A stretch of 64,000 bases of DNA, from NCBI RefSeq assembly GCF_006546655.1, contig NZ_VIAQ01000019.1, positions 124,001 to 188,000 of the forward strand. Reading direction: 5' to 3'. Below the pieces are notes generated by a model. The model had not been told where the DNA came from. It did no database searches and saw only the letters and a list, made by a program, of their open reading frames with translations. The stretch's first letter is position 1, and each line of letters begins with the position of its first letter. The position numbers and the translations under genes are program-made. This DNA comes from Methanolobus vulcani. Its GTDB lineage: Archaea; Halobacteriota; Methanosarcinia; Methanosarcinales; Methanosarcinaceae. Shown here piece after piece: positions 43,455 through 52,787 of the stretch.

Positions 43455-44732
43455 ATGCCAGAAATAAACATTGACAGGTCACTAAAATTCATAGATGGTA
43501 CCCAACGGGTGCTTGATGAAAACAGCACCCTTGAAAAAACAAAAGATAATCTTAAAAGCATAGGGGTTACCAGAATAGCCAGTATTACTGATCTAGACAG
43601 GCTTGGCATACCTGTTTTTTCCTCGATAAGACCAAGTGCGGCAGATGGTGCTATCTCTGTTTATTCCGGGAAAGGAAACACAGAGACCCAGGCAAGAATC
43701 TCATCCATGATGGAAGGTTTTGAGCGCTGTCTTGCTGAGAGAAGTGGTATGAATGAGAACGTAGAAGACGATATTAAATCCATTCACGTGATCGAGAGTT
43801 ATAGTAACCTCACCATTGAAAATAATGTAGTAGACCCTCAATCCCTGCTAATAGCCGAAAGCTATGGCCCTAAAGCACTGATCGAATGGATACAGGGATG
43901 GGACCTTTTAAAAAATGAAGAGATATTTGTGCCTGCTAATTCAGTGTATCACCCTTATGATGCACCCGGAAGAACATTAAAACTCTTCAGAAGTAATACC
44001 AACGGACTTGCTTCAGGAAATTCCATTGAAGAAGCAATATTCCACGGATTGCTCGAAGTTATTGAAAGAGATGCGCTCAGCATTGCAGAATTTAACAGGA
44101 ACCCGGGAAAAGAAATAATCCTGACAGAAGAAGACGGAGAGAATTATGAGATTCTCCGCAAGTTCATAGATAACGAAGTTGATATTAAGCTCTGGGCTTT
44201 ACCCCATGACACCGAAATTACAACAGTGGTTGCTACCACAGATGATGCCAGGCTAAAGGATGCTGCACTGCTTGTAATGGGTGCAGGTGCACACCTCAAA
44301 CCAGAAATCGCAGTAAGAAGAGCACTCACTGAAGCTGCACAGTCAAGAGTTGTGCAGATACACGGTGCCCGTGAAGACACTGAACGTGAAAAGTTTGTCA
44401 GGGAAATAGGATATGACAGGATAAAACGCATGAATAAATACTGGTACGAGGATGGAGAGAAAATCTCCATATCTGAGATGAAGGACCTGTCAAATACCAC
44501 ACCTGCTGAAAGTATTGATGTGATTATCGAGCAGCTCAAAAAAGTAACAGATTCTGCAGTTGTCGTGGACCTTTCACGTGAAAGTGTAGCTGTTCCGGTT
44601 ATAAGAGTGGTCATTCCAACCTTTGAAATGTACACCCTTGACAGAGAACGTGTTGGAAAAAGGGCAAAATCCGGTCCCAGAAAGAAAATGGCCCCACAGG
44701 ATAGACCCTGGAGAAAAGGACGTCGAAAATGA
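43455..44732 (+). CDS. ycaO: YcaO-domain thioamidation enzyme (methanogenesis marker 1)
   Basis: 425 residues with the YcaO fold: GKGNTETQARISSMMEGFERCLAERSG and, later, NGLASGNSIEEAIFHGLLEVIERDALS, the conserved ATP-binding glutamates. In methanogens YcaO with TfuA installs the thioglycine of methyl-coenzyme M reductase McrA. The ATG at 43455 (M-P-E-I-N-I-D-R) is chosen over 43434: the TATA element AAGATATAATATA predicts a transcript starting around 43453, so the message would be leaderless at 43455. It overlaps tfuA by 4 bases (ATGA). Confidence 0.9.
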   Translation: MPEINIDRSLKFIDGTQRVLDENSTLEKTKDNLKSIGVTRIASITDLDRLGIPVFSSIRPSAADGAISVYSGKGNTETQARISSMMEGFERCLAERSGMNENVEDDIKSIHVIESYSNLTIENNVVDPQSLLIAESYGPKALIEWIQGWDLLKNEEIFVPANSVYHPYDAPGRTLKLFRSNTNGLASGNSIEEAIFHGLLEVIERDALSIAEFNRNPGKEIILTEEDGENYEILRKFIDNEVDIKLWALPHDTEITTVVATTDDARLKDAALLVMGAGAHLKPEIAVRRALTEAAQSRVVQIHGAREDTEREKFVREIGYDRIKRMNKYWYEDGEKISISEMKDLSNTTPAESIDVIIEQLKKVTDSAVVVDLSRESVAVPVIRVVIPTFEMYTLDRERVGKRAKSGPRKKMAPQDRPWRKGRRK

Positions 44733-45391
44733 GTGCTAAATCTGAAGTCCTTGTTTTTGTTGGCACAAGTATCAGCCACGAAGATGCATCAACGATCCTT
44801 GATGCCACATACTGGCCACCGATATCCAGAGGAGATATTGGTAAAGCAGCCAGTAAAGGATACAAAATTATAGGCATAATAGACGGCATCTTTTTTAGCA
44901 GGGCGGCCGCAGCCCACAAAGAAATAATAAATGTAATCAAAGAGGGAGTTACCGTTATCGGTGGCTGCAGCATGGGAGCTCTCAGGGCATCTGAACTTGA
45001 TGTTCACGGAATGGAGGGTGTTGGCAAAATTTACGAGTGGTACAGGGACGGAGTGATCGAGGATGATGACGAAGTTGCTGTTGCTACAAACCCTGATACT
45101 TTTGAACCGGTTTCAAGCCCCATGGTCAATATACGTGAAACATTAAAAGCCGCAAACACGGCAGGCATCATTGACGATGAGCAGTGCAGGCTTATAACCC
45201 GGTTTGCAAAGAATACACATTACACCGAAAGAAGCTATTTTGGAATCTCACGAACAGCAGAAAAAGAAGGAATAATATCAAAAGAAAAGGCTGAAAGCCT
45301 CCTTCAGTTCTGCAAAGAAAATGAACGTGACATCAAAAGAGAAGATGCCATTCTTGTTCTTGAAAAGATAAAAGAGATCATTTCAGAATGA
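44729..45391 (+). CDS. tfuA: TfuA-related protein, thioamidation partner
   Basis: 220 residues, TfuA-like: starts with the strand VFVGTSISHEDA and has GDIGKAASKGYKIIGIIDGIF, then GGCSMGALRASELDVHGMEGVGKIYEWY, typical of the family that supports YcaO by supplying or transferring sulfur. Start codon overlaps the YcaO stop (ATGA). Both form one transcription unit; in Methanosarcina acetivorans the pair is needed for thioamidation of McrA. Confidence 0.92.
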   Translation: MSAKSEVLVFVGTSISHEDASTILDATYWPPISRGDIGKAASKGYKIIGIIDGIFFSRAAAAHKEIINVIKEGVTVIGGCSMGALRASELDVHGMEGVGKIYEWYRDGVIEDDDEVAVATNPDTFEPVSSPMVNIRETLKAANTAGIIDDEQCRLITRFAKNTHYTERSYFGISRTAEKEGIISKEKAESLLQFCKENERDIKREDAILVLEKIKEIISE

Positions 45392-45399
45392 TCATACTT

Positions 45400-46215
45400 T
45401 TATGATGCTATTTTTGGTTTAAGACCATCATACAGGAAATGGAGTATATAGACAGTCGACATGGCTAGGATTATCGTTGCACCGGAAGGTGCATCGAAAA
45501 CATATGACAGATAGAGTCCTGCCAAACTGAAAAATACTCCAAAGATGATAGCAAGGTACATCATTTTTCCAAGATTATTGGTATAATGCCTGCTGAGTGA
45601 TGCTGGCATTGTCAGAAGTGCGATAATCAGGATAATACCGACAACTTTGATCAGGAGTACTATTGTGAGTGCAATAAGACAAAGCAGAAGCAGATAAAGT
45701 TTCTCTGCTGAGAGTCCTGAAACCTTTGTGAATTCCTCATCAAAACAAAGTGCCATGAACTGTTTGTAATAGGCATAGACAACAAATATGATTACAGCAT
45801 CAAGCCCCAGCATGAGATATATATCTGACATAGGGACTGTCAGGATATTACCAAAAAGATATGTCATAAGATCCGGAGCATAACCCGGAGTCCAGTAAAT
45901 AAGAATGATACCAATAGCCATTCCAAGAGACCACAGAATTCCTATTGCAGTATCTTCAGCCACTTTTGTACGTTTGCTTACAAGGCCCATTATAATTGCA
46001 GACAGGAGACTGAAAGGAATCAGGCCAAATAAAGGATTGATACCAAGATAATAACCTATACCAATTCCACCAAATGATGCGTGAGTGATACCACCACTGA
46101 TGAATACAATTTTTTTCACAACAACATAGACACCGATTATACCACATGCGATACTGGCAAGAATCGCGGCCAGAATTGCATTCCTCATGAAGTCATACTG
46201 GAGTAGTTCAAGCAT
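45400..46215 (-). CDS. znuB: Zinc/manganese ABC transporter permease (ZnuB type)
   Basis: 271 residues and about eight to nine membrane helices, ABC-3 permease family (GCGI.. GVYVVVKKIVFISGGITHASFGGIGIGY motif at the N-terminus). Works with ZnuC and ZnuA for uptake of Zn or Mn. It begins 12 bases after ZnuC stops in the same direction. Confidence 0.9.
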   Translation of the reverse strand: MLELLQYDFMRNAILAAILASIACGIIGVYVVVKKIVFISGGITHASFGGIGIGYYLGINPLFGLIPFSLLSAIIMGLVSKRTKVAEDTAIGILWSLGMAIGIILIYWTPGYAPDLMTYLFGNILTVPMSDIYLMLGLDAVIIFVVYAYYKQFMALCFDEEFTKVSGLSAEKLYLLLLCLIALTIVLLIKVVGIILIIALLTMPASLSRHYTNNLGKMMYLAIIFGVFFSLAGLYLSYVFDAPSGATIILAMSTVYILHFLYDGLKPKIAS

Positions 46216-46227
46216 ACCGTTTTCACC

Positions 46228-46977
46228 TCAGTGCTCTTTCAGTACCCTGTGTGGTACACCGTGTGCAATTAATTCTACCGGACACTGATATGATACTTCC
46301 AGATCATGCGAACTTATTTCCTTATCATCGTGATAATGGAACTTCCTGTTCAGGCAGCCGATCTTATCCACATAGACTGAGACTGCACTTAGATCATGAG
46401 TAACCATTACAATGGCAATCTCTGATTTCAGCTTATTGAGAAGTTCATAGAACTCCTTCTGCATTCTGGAATCAATTCCAGTAGACGGCTCATCCAGTAG
46501 TAACAATTTAGGTTTATTAACAAGGGAACGGGCAATGAAAACCCTTTGTTTTTGGCCACCTGAGAGCTCACCGATCTGCCGGTCCTTTAAATCAAGCATA
46601 CCTACAGTCTTAAGCGCCTCAGTAGCTGCATTGCGGTCATCATCATTATATCGCTGTAAAGGACGTTTAGTATTCAGACGACCCATCAGGACCACATCCC
46701 ATACAGTTACGGGAAAATCAAGATTAGATGAATGATATTGAGGAACATAGCCCACATACCTTCTGGTTTTTGCAGGCATGCCACCCAATAAACTAACTGA
46801 ACCTTTATCAGGTTTGATCAATCCAAGGATGACTTTTAGCAGAGTACTTTTGCCCCCGCCATTGGGACCGATAATAGCCAGGAAATCTTTATCCTTTACT
46901 ACCAGGTTCACTGACTCAAGAACCCTGACACCATCATAACTTACCCATATATCCTTAAGATCGATCACATTTTCCAT
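46228..46977 (-). CDS. znuC: Zinc/manganese ABC transporter ATPase (ZnuC type)
   Basis: 249 residues: Walker A GPNGGGKST, signature LSGGQKQRVFIARSL, Walker B LLLLDEPSTGID, switch histidine VTHDLSAV. N-terminal YVPQYHSSNLDFPVTVWDVV marks the metal-uptake subfamily. Lies between the binding protein and the permease; the start touches the binding-protein stop codon. Confidence 0.92.
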   Translation of the reverse strand: MENVIDLKDIWVSYDGVRVLESVNLVVKDKDFLAIIGPNGGGKSTLLKVILGLIKPDKGSVSLLGGMPAKTRRYVGYVPQYHSSNLDFPVTVWDVVLMGRLNTKRPLQRYNDDDRNAATEALKTVGMLDLKDRQIGELSGGQKQRVFIARSLVNKPKLLLLDEPSTGIDSRMQKEFYELLNKLKSEIAIVMVTHDLSAVSVYVDKIGCLNRKFHYHDDKEISSHDLEVSYQCPVELIAHGVPHRVLKEH

Positions 46978-47913
46978 TTAAGCCAGTCCTTTTTCAAACG
47001 CTTCTGCTACCTTTGCAAGATTATCTATATAATCCTTTGCCAGCGGATCGACCTCTACTACCTCTCCGCCAATTTCATCTGCTATAGCTTCTGCACTGAC
47101 AGTACTAAAACCTGACTGCACAAAAATAACCTTAATACCTTCCTCATTTGCTTCATCGATGATGTTCTGCATATCCTGAACACTTGGTTCCTTGCCTTCG
47201 ATCTCAACAGCCACCTGTGTTATTCCATAGTGGTTGGCAAAATACCCCCATGCAGGATGATAAACCATAAAGCTGCCACCCTCTTTACCTTCAAGAGTGT
47301 TCTGTATCTGCTCATCAAGTTCATTAAGCTCTGCAAGATATGCATTCTTGTTCTCAAGATATGTTTCCTGATTGTCAGGATCAACACTTACCAGTCCCTG
47401 ATAAATATTCTCGACCATTATTTCCACATTATCCGGTGAAGTCCATATATGCGGATCAAGACCACTTTCTTCCTCATGGTCCTCTTCATCAGTTTCTTCT
47501 TCACCTTCATGCACATGGGCCTCCATTTCGATGAGAGTGATACCTTCTGAACAATCTATAATCTGCATATCAGGATTCAAGTCTTCAAGCTTATCCATCA
47601 TAGTATCTTCTACTGTGATACCGGAACCAACCATCGCATACATTTTTGCTTTACTGAGAGCAGTAAGCTGGCTGGGCGTTGGTTCATAAGAGTGCGGATC
47701 GGCACCTGGAGGAACCATCACTACCACTTCTACATTATCACCTGCGATCTTTTCAACAAACTCCTGTTGAGGGAGAATACTGACACCTACAATTATAGAA
47801 TTATCATTAGAATCAGATGTTGTTTCGGAAGAGCTTTGTTCATCCACACATCCGGAAATCAGAACAACTCCTAACAGAAGGAGTGTAATTAATGCCATAG
47901 TTAGTTTCTTCAT
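46978..47913 (-). CDS. znuA: Zinc/manganese-binding lipoprotein (ZnuA type)
   Basis: 311 residues. Signal peptide with lipobox (LGVVLISGC, cysteine at residue 22), then the cluster A-I metal binding fold: GADPHSYEPTPSQ, a His/Glu/Asp-rich loop near residues 130-155 (HVHEGEE..DHEEE) that delivers metal, SGLDPHIWTSP, and YHPAWGYFANHYG. The His-rich loop favours zinc. First gene of the operon; the operator at 47953-47989 lies 40 bases upstream. Confidence 0.92.
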   Translation of the reverse strand: MKKLTMALITLLLLGVVLISGCVDEQSSSETTSDSNDNSIIVGVSILPQQEFVEKIAGDNVEVVVMVPPGADPHSYEPTPSQLTALSKAKMYAMVGSGITVEDTMMDKLEDLNPDMQIIDCSEGITLIEMEAHVHEGEEETDEEDHEEESGLDPHIWTSPDNVEIMVENIYQGLVSVDPDNQETYLENKNAYLAELNELDEQIQNTLEGKEGGSFMVYHPAWGYFANHYGITQVAVEIEGKEPSVQDMQNIIDEANEEGIKVIFVQSGFSTVSAEAIADEIGGEVVEVDPLAKDYIDNLAKVAEAFEKGLA

Positions 47914-47952
47914 TTAAATACCTCATTTATTGATATTACGTAAACCAATGCC

Positions 47953-47989
47953 TTTGGTGTAGGTCCAACCTTTTTGGACATACACCAAA
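47953..47989 (-). promoter_or_regulatory. Palindromic operator upstream of znuABC
   Basis: TTTGGTGTAGGTCC (47953-47966) and GGACATACACCAAA (47976-47989) form 14-bp inverted arms with a single mismatch around a 9-base spacer. It sits between the DtxR-like regulator gene and the znuA start, 40 bases from the znuA ATG. The placement suggests metal-responsive repression of the uptake operon, probably by that regulator. Confidence 0.65.
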
Positions 47990-48040
47990 CATTAGATTAA
48001 TTCACCATATTATAATATACAACGATTTTACGAAAAAGAA

Positions 48041-48463
48041 TCAATGCAAATTACACGAAGAATGTTTGATTTTTCCGCAAACGCTTACAGTAGGATGACC
48101 CATTGAACCACAAATTGTATCGATAGCTTCCTTTGAAACGAATGCTTCAAAACGTGATACTTCGGCACAGGCACCCTCTGACGAAAGACCATAATGACTT
48201 AGCATCAGACTCAGGATATTATGCCTGTTCACAAAGAATTCTGCAAATTCCCGGCCCTTTTCCGTAAGACGCACACCACGATAAGGAACATGATCCACAT
48301 AACCTGACTCAGCCAGGTCATTTATTGTCTTTGTGGACGTAGAAGGATCGACATTCAGTTCCGTGGAAATATCAGTAGTCTTTACCAGATCACCTTTCTT
48401 CAAAAGGAATTTAAGATATTGCACTTTTTTTGGAGATAGCTCCAGACCTGTAATTTCCTGCAT
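48041..48463 (-). CDS. DtxR/MntR-like metal-dependent regulator
   Basis: 140 residues from the ATG at 48463 (M-Q-E-I-T-G-L); the upstream ATG at 48538 would add an unlikely 25-residue tail. Winged helix (LKTTDIS..LNVDPSTSTKTINDLAESGYVDHVPYRGVRLTEKG) plus a second domain (FFVNRHNILSLMLSHYGL) match DtxR-type repressors. The C-terminal tail is unusually rich in cysteine and histidine (CGSMGHPTVSVCGKIKHSSCNLH). A TATA-like run ~25 bases before the ATG suggests a leaderless message. Adjacent znuABC is the natural target. Confidence 0.8.
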   Translation of the reverse strand: MQEITGLELSPKKVQYLKFLLKKGDLVKTTDISTELNVDPSTSTKTINDLAESGYVDHVPYRGVRLTEKGREFAEFFVNRHNILSLMLSHYGLSSEGACAEVSRFEAFVSKEAIDTICGSMGHPTVSVCGKIKHSSCNLH

Positions 48464-48741
48464 GCTAACCCATAATATAGAAGAGATATATATGTTTTTT
48501 GAATTTTGGTCAAAAATGTGGGGTATTTTTGTATTCATACCAAAAATAAGAGTGTTGGAAGAAGTGAATAAAAATAGAATAATGAGCCTAAATACACCTT
48601 TTTCACTACATCATTTTAAAAAGCCAATGATGCTACAACGGACAGGACAAGTTAAAAGTAGGAGAATTCAGCAAGAGATTAAACTCACATACCCCCTAAA
48701 TAGCGACATTCCAGAAAGAAGTTACTGTCTGGCTATTAGCT

Positions 48742-48927
48742 TCAACTAAAAGGCATGCTTTTGTAAGTGAACAATTCCCTTACCATATAAATAAAGTCCA
48801 TTATCTCATCCAGTGAGATAAGTAGCAATACAATGATAAGTAGAGCTATTATCAACTCCGAATAATCAGGAAGGGATTGCATCAGATGGGCATAGGAGCC
48901 CATAGTTCCATGCGTAGACTGGGCCAT
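48742..48927 (-). CDS. Small membrane protein, one helix
   Basis: 61 residues: polar N-terminus (MAQSTHGTMGSYAH), one strong membrane helix (ELIIALLIIVLLLISL), and a short amphipathic end. AGGTGA precedes the ATG by 5 bases. No family recognised. 48539-48741 downstream of it contains no other credible gene. Confidence 0.6.
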   Translation of the reverse strand: MAQSTHGTMGSYAHLMQSLPDYSELIIALLIIVLLLISLDEIMDFIYMVRELFTYKSMPFS

Positions 48928-49078
48928 ATTTTCACCTAAATAAATCTTTGATGAGATAGAATAAAAATATATCGTTGATTTGTCACGGATTTTTATGATA
49001 ATAATTACCTGACTATAAATCGAACAGTTGCACTAAATAACAAAAATCCAAGAAAAACACGAATTGTAAGTAATCGTT

Positions 49079-49978
49079 TTATTTCAAAAAGGGGATCATA
49101 TCTGTTTTTTGTCCCACAGACAGGAGATTAACAACTGCATTCCAGACTGACCTGATACCTTCTGAGAATTCCCCGTTTGAATATTCCACCACAGATCTTC
49201 CAGCCACCATAGATTCAATGACAACATTATCATATGGAAGCAGTCCTAAAACAGGAATATCATTGTTTTTACAATATTCAGCGATAGAAGCTGAAAGCCT
49301 GTCGTTGATATCGCATTTGTTTATACATACTGCAACAGGTATTCTGAAATGCCTTGCCACCTGCACAACTCTTTCAAGGTCGTGTACGCCGGATTTTGTA
49401 GGTTCCGTTACCACAAGCACCTGATCAGTACCAGTGATGGCAGCTATGACAGCACAGCCCGTTCCGGGTGGACCATCGACTATAATTAAATCCTTACCGC
49501 TTTGTTCTGCGAGCTCTGAAGCGCGGCGGCGTACATCAGAGACAAGTTTTCCGCTGGCTTCTTCACCAACCCCGAGCTTGGCATGTACAAGCGGACCTAA
49601 TCTTGTATTAGAACAGTAGTACTCACCGGCCTTCTTTGCGATCATGCGGACAGCATCTTCAGGGCAGACATGTTCGCACACACCGCAGCCTTCGCACTTG
49701 TATGTGTCAACCACATTGTCAGAGCATATTGCATCAAACCTGCAGGAAGAAACACAAATTCCGCAATCTGTACACAATTCCTTATCAATGCTGGCAACAT
49801 CCAGACCATAGAAATCCTGAGTCTCAGAGATTTCAGGTTGTAATATCAAATGCATGTCAGCGGCGTCAACATCACAATCTGCGATTACTGCATTTTTTGC
49901 AAGTGCAGCAAATGAAGAGGTAAAAGTTGTCTTGCCAGTACCACCTTTTCCGCTAATAACCGTTAACTGCTTCACCAT
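49079..49978 (-). CDS. MinD-type P-loop ATPase with inserted ferredoxin domain (second copy)
   Basis: 299 residues from the ATG at 49978 (M-V-K-Q-L-T-V), which overlaps the stop of the preceding gene in TAATG. Deviant Walker A SGKGGTGKTT, then two CxxCxxCxxxC clusters (CTDCGICVSSC and CEGCGVCEHVC) for [4Fe-4S] binding, and the MinD/ParA switch region DGPPGTGC. Found paired with a homologue and NifX-like genes in archaea and anaerobic bacteria; likely handles metal-cluster assembly or insertion. Confidence 0.88.
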   Translation of the reverse strand: MVKQLTVISGKGGTGKTTFTSSFAALAKNAVIADCDVDAADMHLILQPEISETQDFYGLDVASIDKELCTDCGICVSSCRFDAICSDNVVDTYKCEGCGVCEHVCPEDAVRMIAKKAGEYYCSNTRLGPLVHAKLGVGEEASGKLVSDVRRRASELAEQSGKDLIIVDGPPGTGCAVIAAITGTDQVLVVTEPTKSGVHDLERVVQVARHFRIPVAVCINKCDINDRLSASIAEYCKNNDIPVLGLLPYDNVVIESMVAGRSVVEYSNGEFSEGIRSVWNAVVNLLSVGQKTDMIPFLK

Positions 49979-50856
49979 TAGATACTCATCTCCGAACAAG
50001 ATTCACCTGAGGAGGTATTTGATGACATAGAACATATCTCACGATACAGTGCCCTGAAATTTTTTTCCCACTGTGGCATACGCTGCACAAAAGGAATTCC
50101 TTCTGAATAGAGAACTGCCATTTCCCTGTCATATGGAATTTTCATCAGGATTGGAATATCCTCTGAATTACAATATTCCTCTACACGATCATCCCCTGAG
50201 CCATGGCGATTGATAATTACACCAAAAGGAACTTCCAGTTGCCTTACAACTTCCACGGCAAGGATAAGGTCGTTGAGTCCAAAAGGCGTAGGCTCGGTTA
50301 CAAGCACACAGTAATCCATATCACTCACGGTTGCTATTACAGGACATGCAGTCCCCGGAGGAGAGTCGACGACAGCAACCCGGTTTTCATTTATGTGTGC
50401 CTGCAACTGCCTGATAACAGGAGTAGCCATAGGTTCACCAATTGCAAGAGTTCCCTGGAAAAGACTTATTCCAGAACCCAGATCTACTCCTTTTTCAATT
50501 ATCCCGATTGGCCTTTTGATCTCAGAGATAGCATTTTCAGGACACACTATCTGACATCCTCCGCAACCGTGGCAAAGTTTTGGAAAGATCATGACACGTT
50601 GAGGAAGTTTTGCTATTGCATTGTAACGGCAGAATTCTGCGCAGCTTCCACAGAGACTGCACTTTTCAGCATCAATTTCAGGAACGGAGATTGTGACATC
50701 TTCCTGTTTTTCAAGATCAACGCCTAAAAAAAGATTGCAATTCGGCTCTTCGACATCACAGTCAAAAAGCTGGGCATTGCCAATCGCAAGGGCAAAGTTC
50801 ACAGCAACTGTAGTCTTCCCTGTACCACCTTTGCCGCTTGCGATAGCTATTTTCAT
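49978..50856 (-). CDS. MinD-type P-loop ATPase with inserted ferredoxin domain (first copy)
   Basis: 292 residues with ASGKGGTGKTT at the N-terminus, two cysteine clusters (CSLCGSCAEFC and CHGCGGCQIVC), and DSPPGTAC. Its stop overlaps the second ATPase's start. The tandem pair probably forms a heterodimer. Same operon as the NifX-like genes upstream. Confidence 0.88.
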   Translation of the reverse strand: MKIAIASGKGGTGKTTVAVNFALAIGNAQLFDCDVEEPNCNLFLGVDLEKQEDVTISVPEIDAEKCSLCGSCAEFCRYNAIAKLPQRVMIFPKLCHGCGGCQIVCPENAISEIKRPIGIIEKGVDLGSGISLFQGTLAIGEPMATPVIRQLQAHINENRVAVVDSPPGTACPVIATVSDMDYCVLVTEPTPFGLNDLILAVEVVRQLEVPFGVIINRHGSGDDRVEEYCNSEDIPILMKIPYDREMAVLYSEGIPFVQRMPQWEKNFRALYREICSMSSNTSSGESCSEMSI

Positions 50857-50877
50857 TACTTTACTCCAAAAATAATA

Positions 50878-51264
50878 TTAATGGCAGTGCTCATGGTCGC
50901 CGTCATGACCGTGACCTGCACAGGAATTGTCCCTGGTTGCCTTTGAAAGCTTGTTTGCGTCCCATGCAGCAACAGCATCCTGAATAGTACCTGTTGCACC
51001 AATAAATACAGCGATGCCATACTGCTCAAACATATCTACAGCCTTCTTTCCAAGACCACCACAGAGCATTATGTCCACATTTTCTTTTGCCATGATCTCA
51101 GGTGGAAGTCCTGTGCCACCATTGTGCTCGCTTGTGTTTGAGATTACTGAAGCTTCCTTTGTCTCTGTGTCATACAATGTGTAGTAAGGTACTTTTCCAA
51201 AGTGCTGACCGACTGTGTCTTCCATTCCGTTTTGTCCCATTGAAGGTATACATAATTTCATCAT
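50878..51264 (-). CDS. NifX/NafY-like dinitrogenase cofactor domain protein with His-rich tail
   Basis: 128 residues. Fold of the Fe-Mo cofactor-binding domain (IPSMGQNGMEDTVGQHFGKVPYYTLYD, then GGTGLPPEIMAKENVDIMLCGGLG and FIGATGTIQDAV) plus a C-terminal metal-binding tail G-H-G-H-D-G-D-H-E-H-C-H. No nitrogenase genes are nearby, so it probably carries another Fe or Ni/Zn species for the ATPase pair, which starts 22 bases downstream. Confidence 0.85.
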   Translation of the reverse strand: MMKLCIPSMGQNGMEDTVGQHFGKVPYYTLYDTETKEASVISNTSEHNGGTGLPPEIMAKENVDIMLCGGLGKKAVDMFEQYGIAVFIGATGTIQDAVAAWDANKLSKATRDNSCAGHGHDGDHEHCH

Positions 51265-51314
51265 TCACACCTCTGATATGATAATAGTAAATTTTAAAAT
51301 ACAAATTTTCGGAC

Positions 51315-51677
51315 CTATCTTCTGGATTTACCAGGAGAATTTGGTGCGGCGATACTCTCCAGTGATCCTGAGTTGTAAGCTTCAATTGCTTCTTTCACAG
51401 AACCCCCGGAGAATATTTTCATTTCAATGCCTTCAGATTCCAGCAATGAGAATGCGTTCGGACCTACACTACCTGTTATCAGTACGTTTATTCCTTTACC
51501 GATAACTTGCTGGGCTGCCTGAACACCTGCACCCCCTGATGCAGAGCCCTGATTATTACCGATGGATTCAAAATCCATAGTCCCAGAGTCTACTACCAGA
51601 AAGTTATTGCATCTGCCAAAATGAGGATCAACAGTGGCATTCAGATCAGAACCTTTTGTTGTAACACATATTTTCAT
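51315..51677 (-). CDS. NifX/NafY-like cofactor domain protein
   Basis: 120 residues from the ATG at 51677 (M-K-I-C-V-T-T-K-G), with CAGGAGTT upstream. Core: DPHFGRCNNFLVVD, then a VIGKGINVLITGSVGPNAFSLL block and a Gly/Ser-rich end. Leads the four-gene operon (two NifX-like, two MinD-like). Possible role: scaffold for metal clusters. Confidence 0.85.
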   Translation of the reverse strand: MKICVTTKGSDLNATVDPHFGRCNNFLVVDSGTMDFESIGNNQGSASGGAGVQAAQQVIGKGINVLITGSVGPNAFSLLESEGIEMKIFSGGSVKEAIEAYNSGSLESIAAPNSPGKSRR

Positions 51678-51892
51678 TGATGAACTCCTGAAAACAAATA
51701 AATGATCAATACACACATAAGAGATAAAATATAAAAGCTTTATGGGTAGCCCTTATATATTTACTCACAAATGAGCGAAAAAATGAGAGAAATACCAGAA
51801 AAGAATGTAGAAAAAAGAATGTAAAAGGAAGTAGATTAAAAACACCATATAACCACCCCATATATATACAAATAAAGCTAACATGGCACTGA

Positions 51893-52693
51893 ATGTTAAC
51901 AGTTTTTGAGGCAATAGTGCTTGGAATCGTTCAGGGACTGGCTGAGTGGCTACCCATCAGCAGTGAGGGTATGACCACACTTGTTATGTTAAACTTTTTT
52001 GATAAAACTCTTGCAGACGCACTTCCCATAGCAATATGGTTACACACAGGAACATTACTTTCAGCAGTTGTGTTTTTCAGGAAGGATATCAAAGAGATAG
52101 TCACAGATATTCCGCAATATGTTAAAAGCAGGGATATGCAGGAGAAAAAAGACAGCCTGATAACATTCTTATTAATTGCAACTGCAATAACCGGCATTAT
52201 CGGACTCCCATTAATTCTCTTTGCAACTGAGATGAACAACTTTTCCGGAAGGCTGGCAACTGCAATCATCGGTGGATTGCTAATATTTACAGGCCTCCTT
52301 CAGATATCTGCCTCAAAGAAAACAGTCCACAGGGAAAAAGCCGGAATCAAGGATTCAATAATTGTTGGCACTACACAAGGATTTGCAGCCCTGCCTGGAG
52401 TAAGCAGGTCAGGAATTACAGTTTCCACATTGCTTTTGAGAAACATCGAACCGGCACAGGCATTGAGACTTAGTTTCATTATGAGCATACCGGCAGTTAT
52501 GGCTGCAGACGTTGGAATGGGAGCCATGGGGCTGTTGGATGTCAGTGCAAATTCAATACTGGCACTTATCTGTGCATTCCTTTCGGGTATACTGACCATT
52601 GACCTTTTCATAAAAGCAGCAAGAAAGATAGATTTCTCTAAATTCTGCATTGCCCTTGGTATTCTCAGCATCCTGGCATATTTTGTCGGATGA
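51893..52693 (+). CDS. uppP: Undecaprenyl-diphosphatase (UppP/BacA type)
   Basis: 266 residues, about eight membrane helices with both UppP signatures: LGIVQGLAEWLPISSEGMTTL near the N-terminus and GTTQGFAALPGVSRSGITVS in the middle (catalytic glutamate/arginine). In archaea it probably recycles polyprenyl (dolichyl) diphosphate for glycan synthesis. Divergent from the NifX-like operon; upstream gap 215 bases. Confidence 0.9.
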   Translation: MLTVFEAIVLGIVQGLAEWLPISSEGMTTLVMLNFFDKTLADALPIAIWLHTGTLLSAVVFFRKDIKEIVTDIPQYVKSRDMQEKKDSLITFLLIATAITGIIGLPLILFATEMNNFSGRLATAIIGGLLIFTGLLQISASKKTVHREKAGIKDSIIVGTTQGFAALPGVSRSGITVSTLLLRNIEPAQALRLSFIMSIPAVMAADVGMGAMGLLDVSANSILALICAFLSGILTIDLFIKAARKIDFSKFCIALGILSILAYFVG

Positions 52694-52787
52694 TACAGCC
52701 ACAGACCTAATTTCGCACAAAAGAGAGTAAATATATAAACATGTTGGGTAACATATAAATAAAACATCATTTATTGAGTTCATAACA

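Noticed and set aside
48539-48741. Plus-strand ORF running through the DtxR promoter region
   Set aside because: Mostly antisense to the regulator gene, with no ribosome site and no conserved-looking composition.
50878-51677. Nitrogen fixation cluster
   Set aside because: NifX-like domains alone, without nifH, nifD or nifK nearby; such domains serve other metal cofactors.
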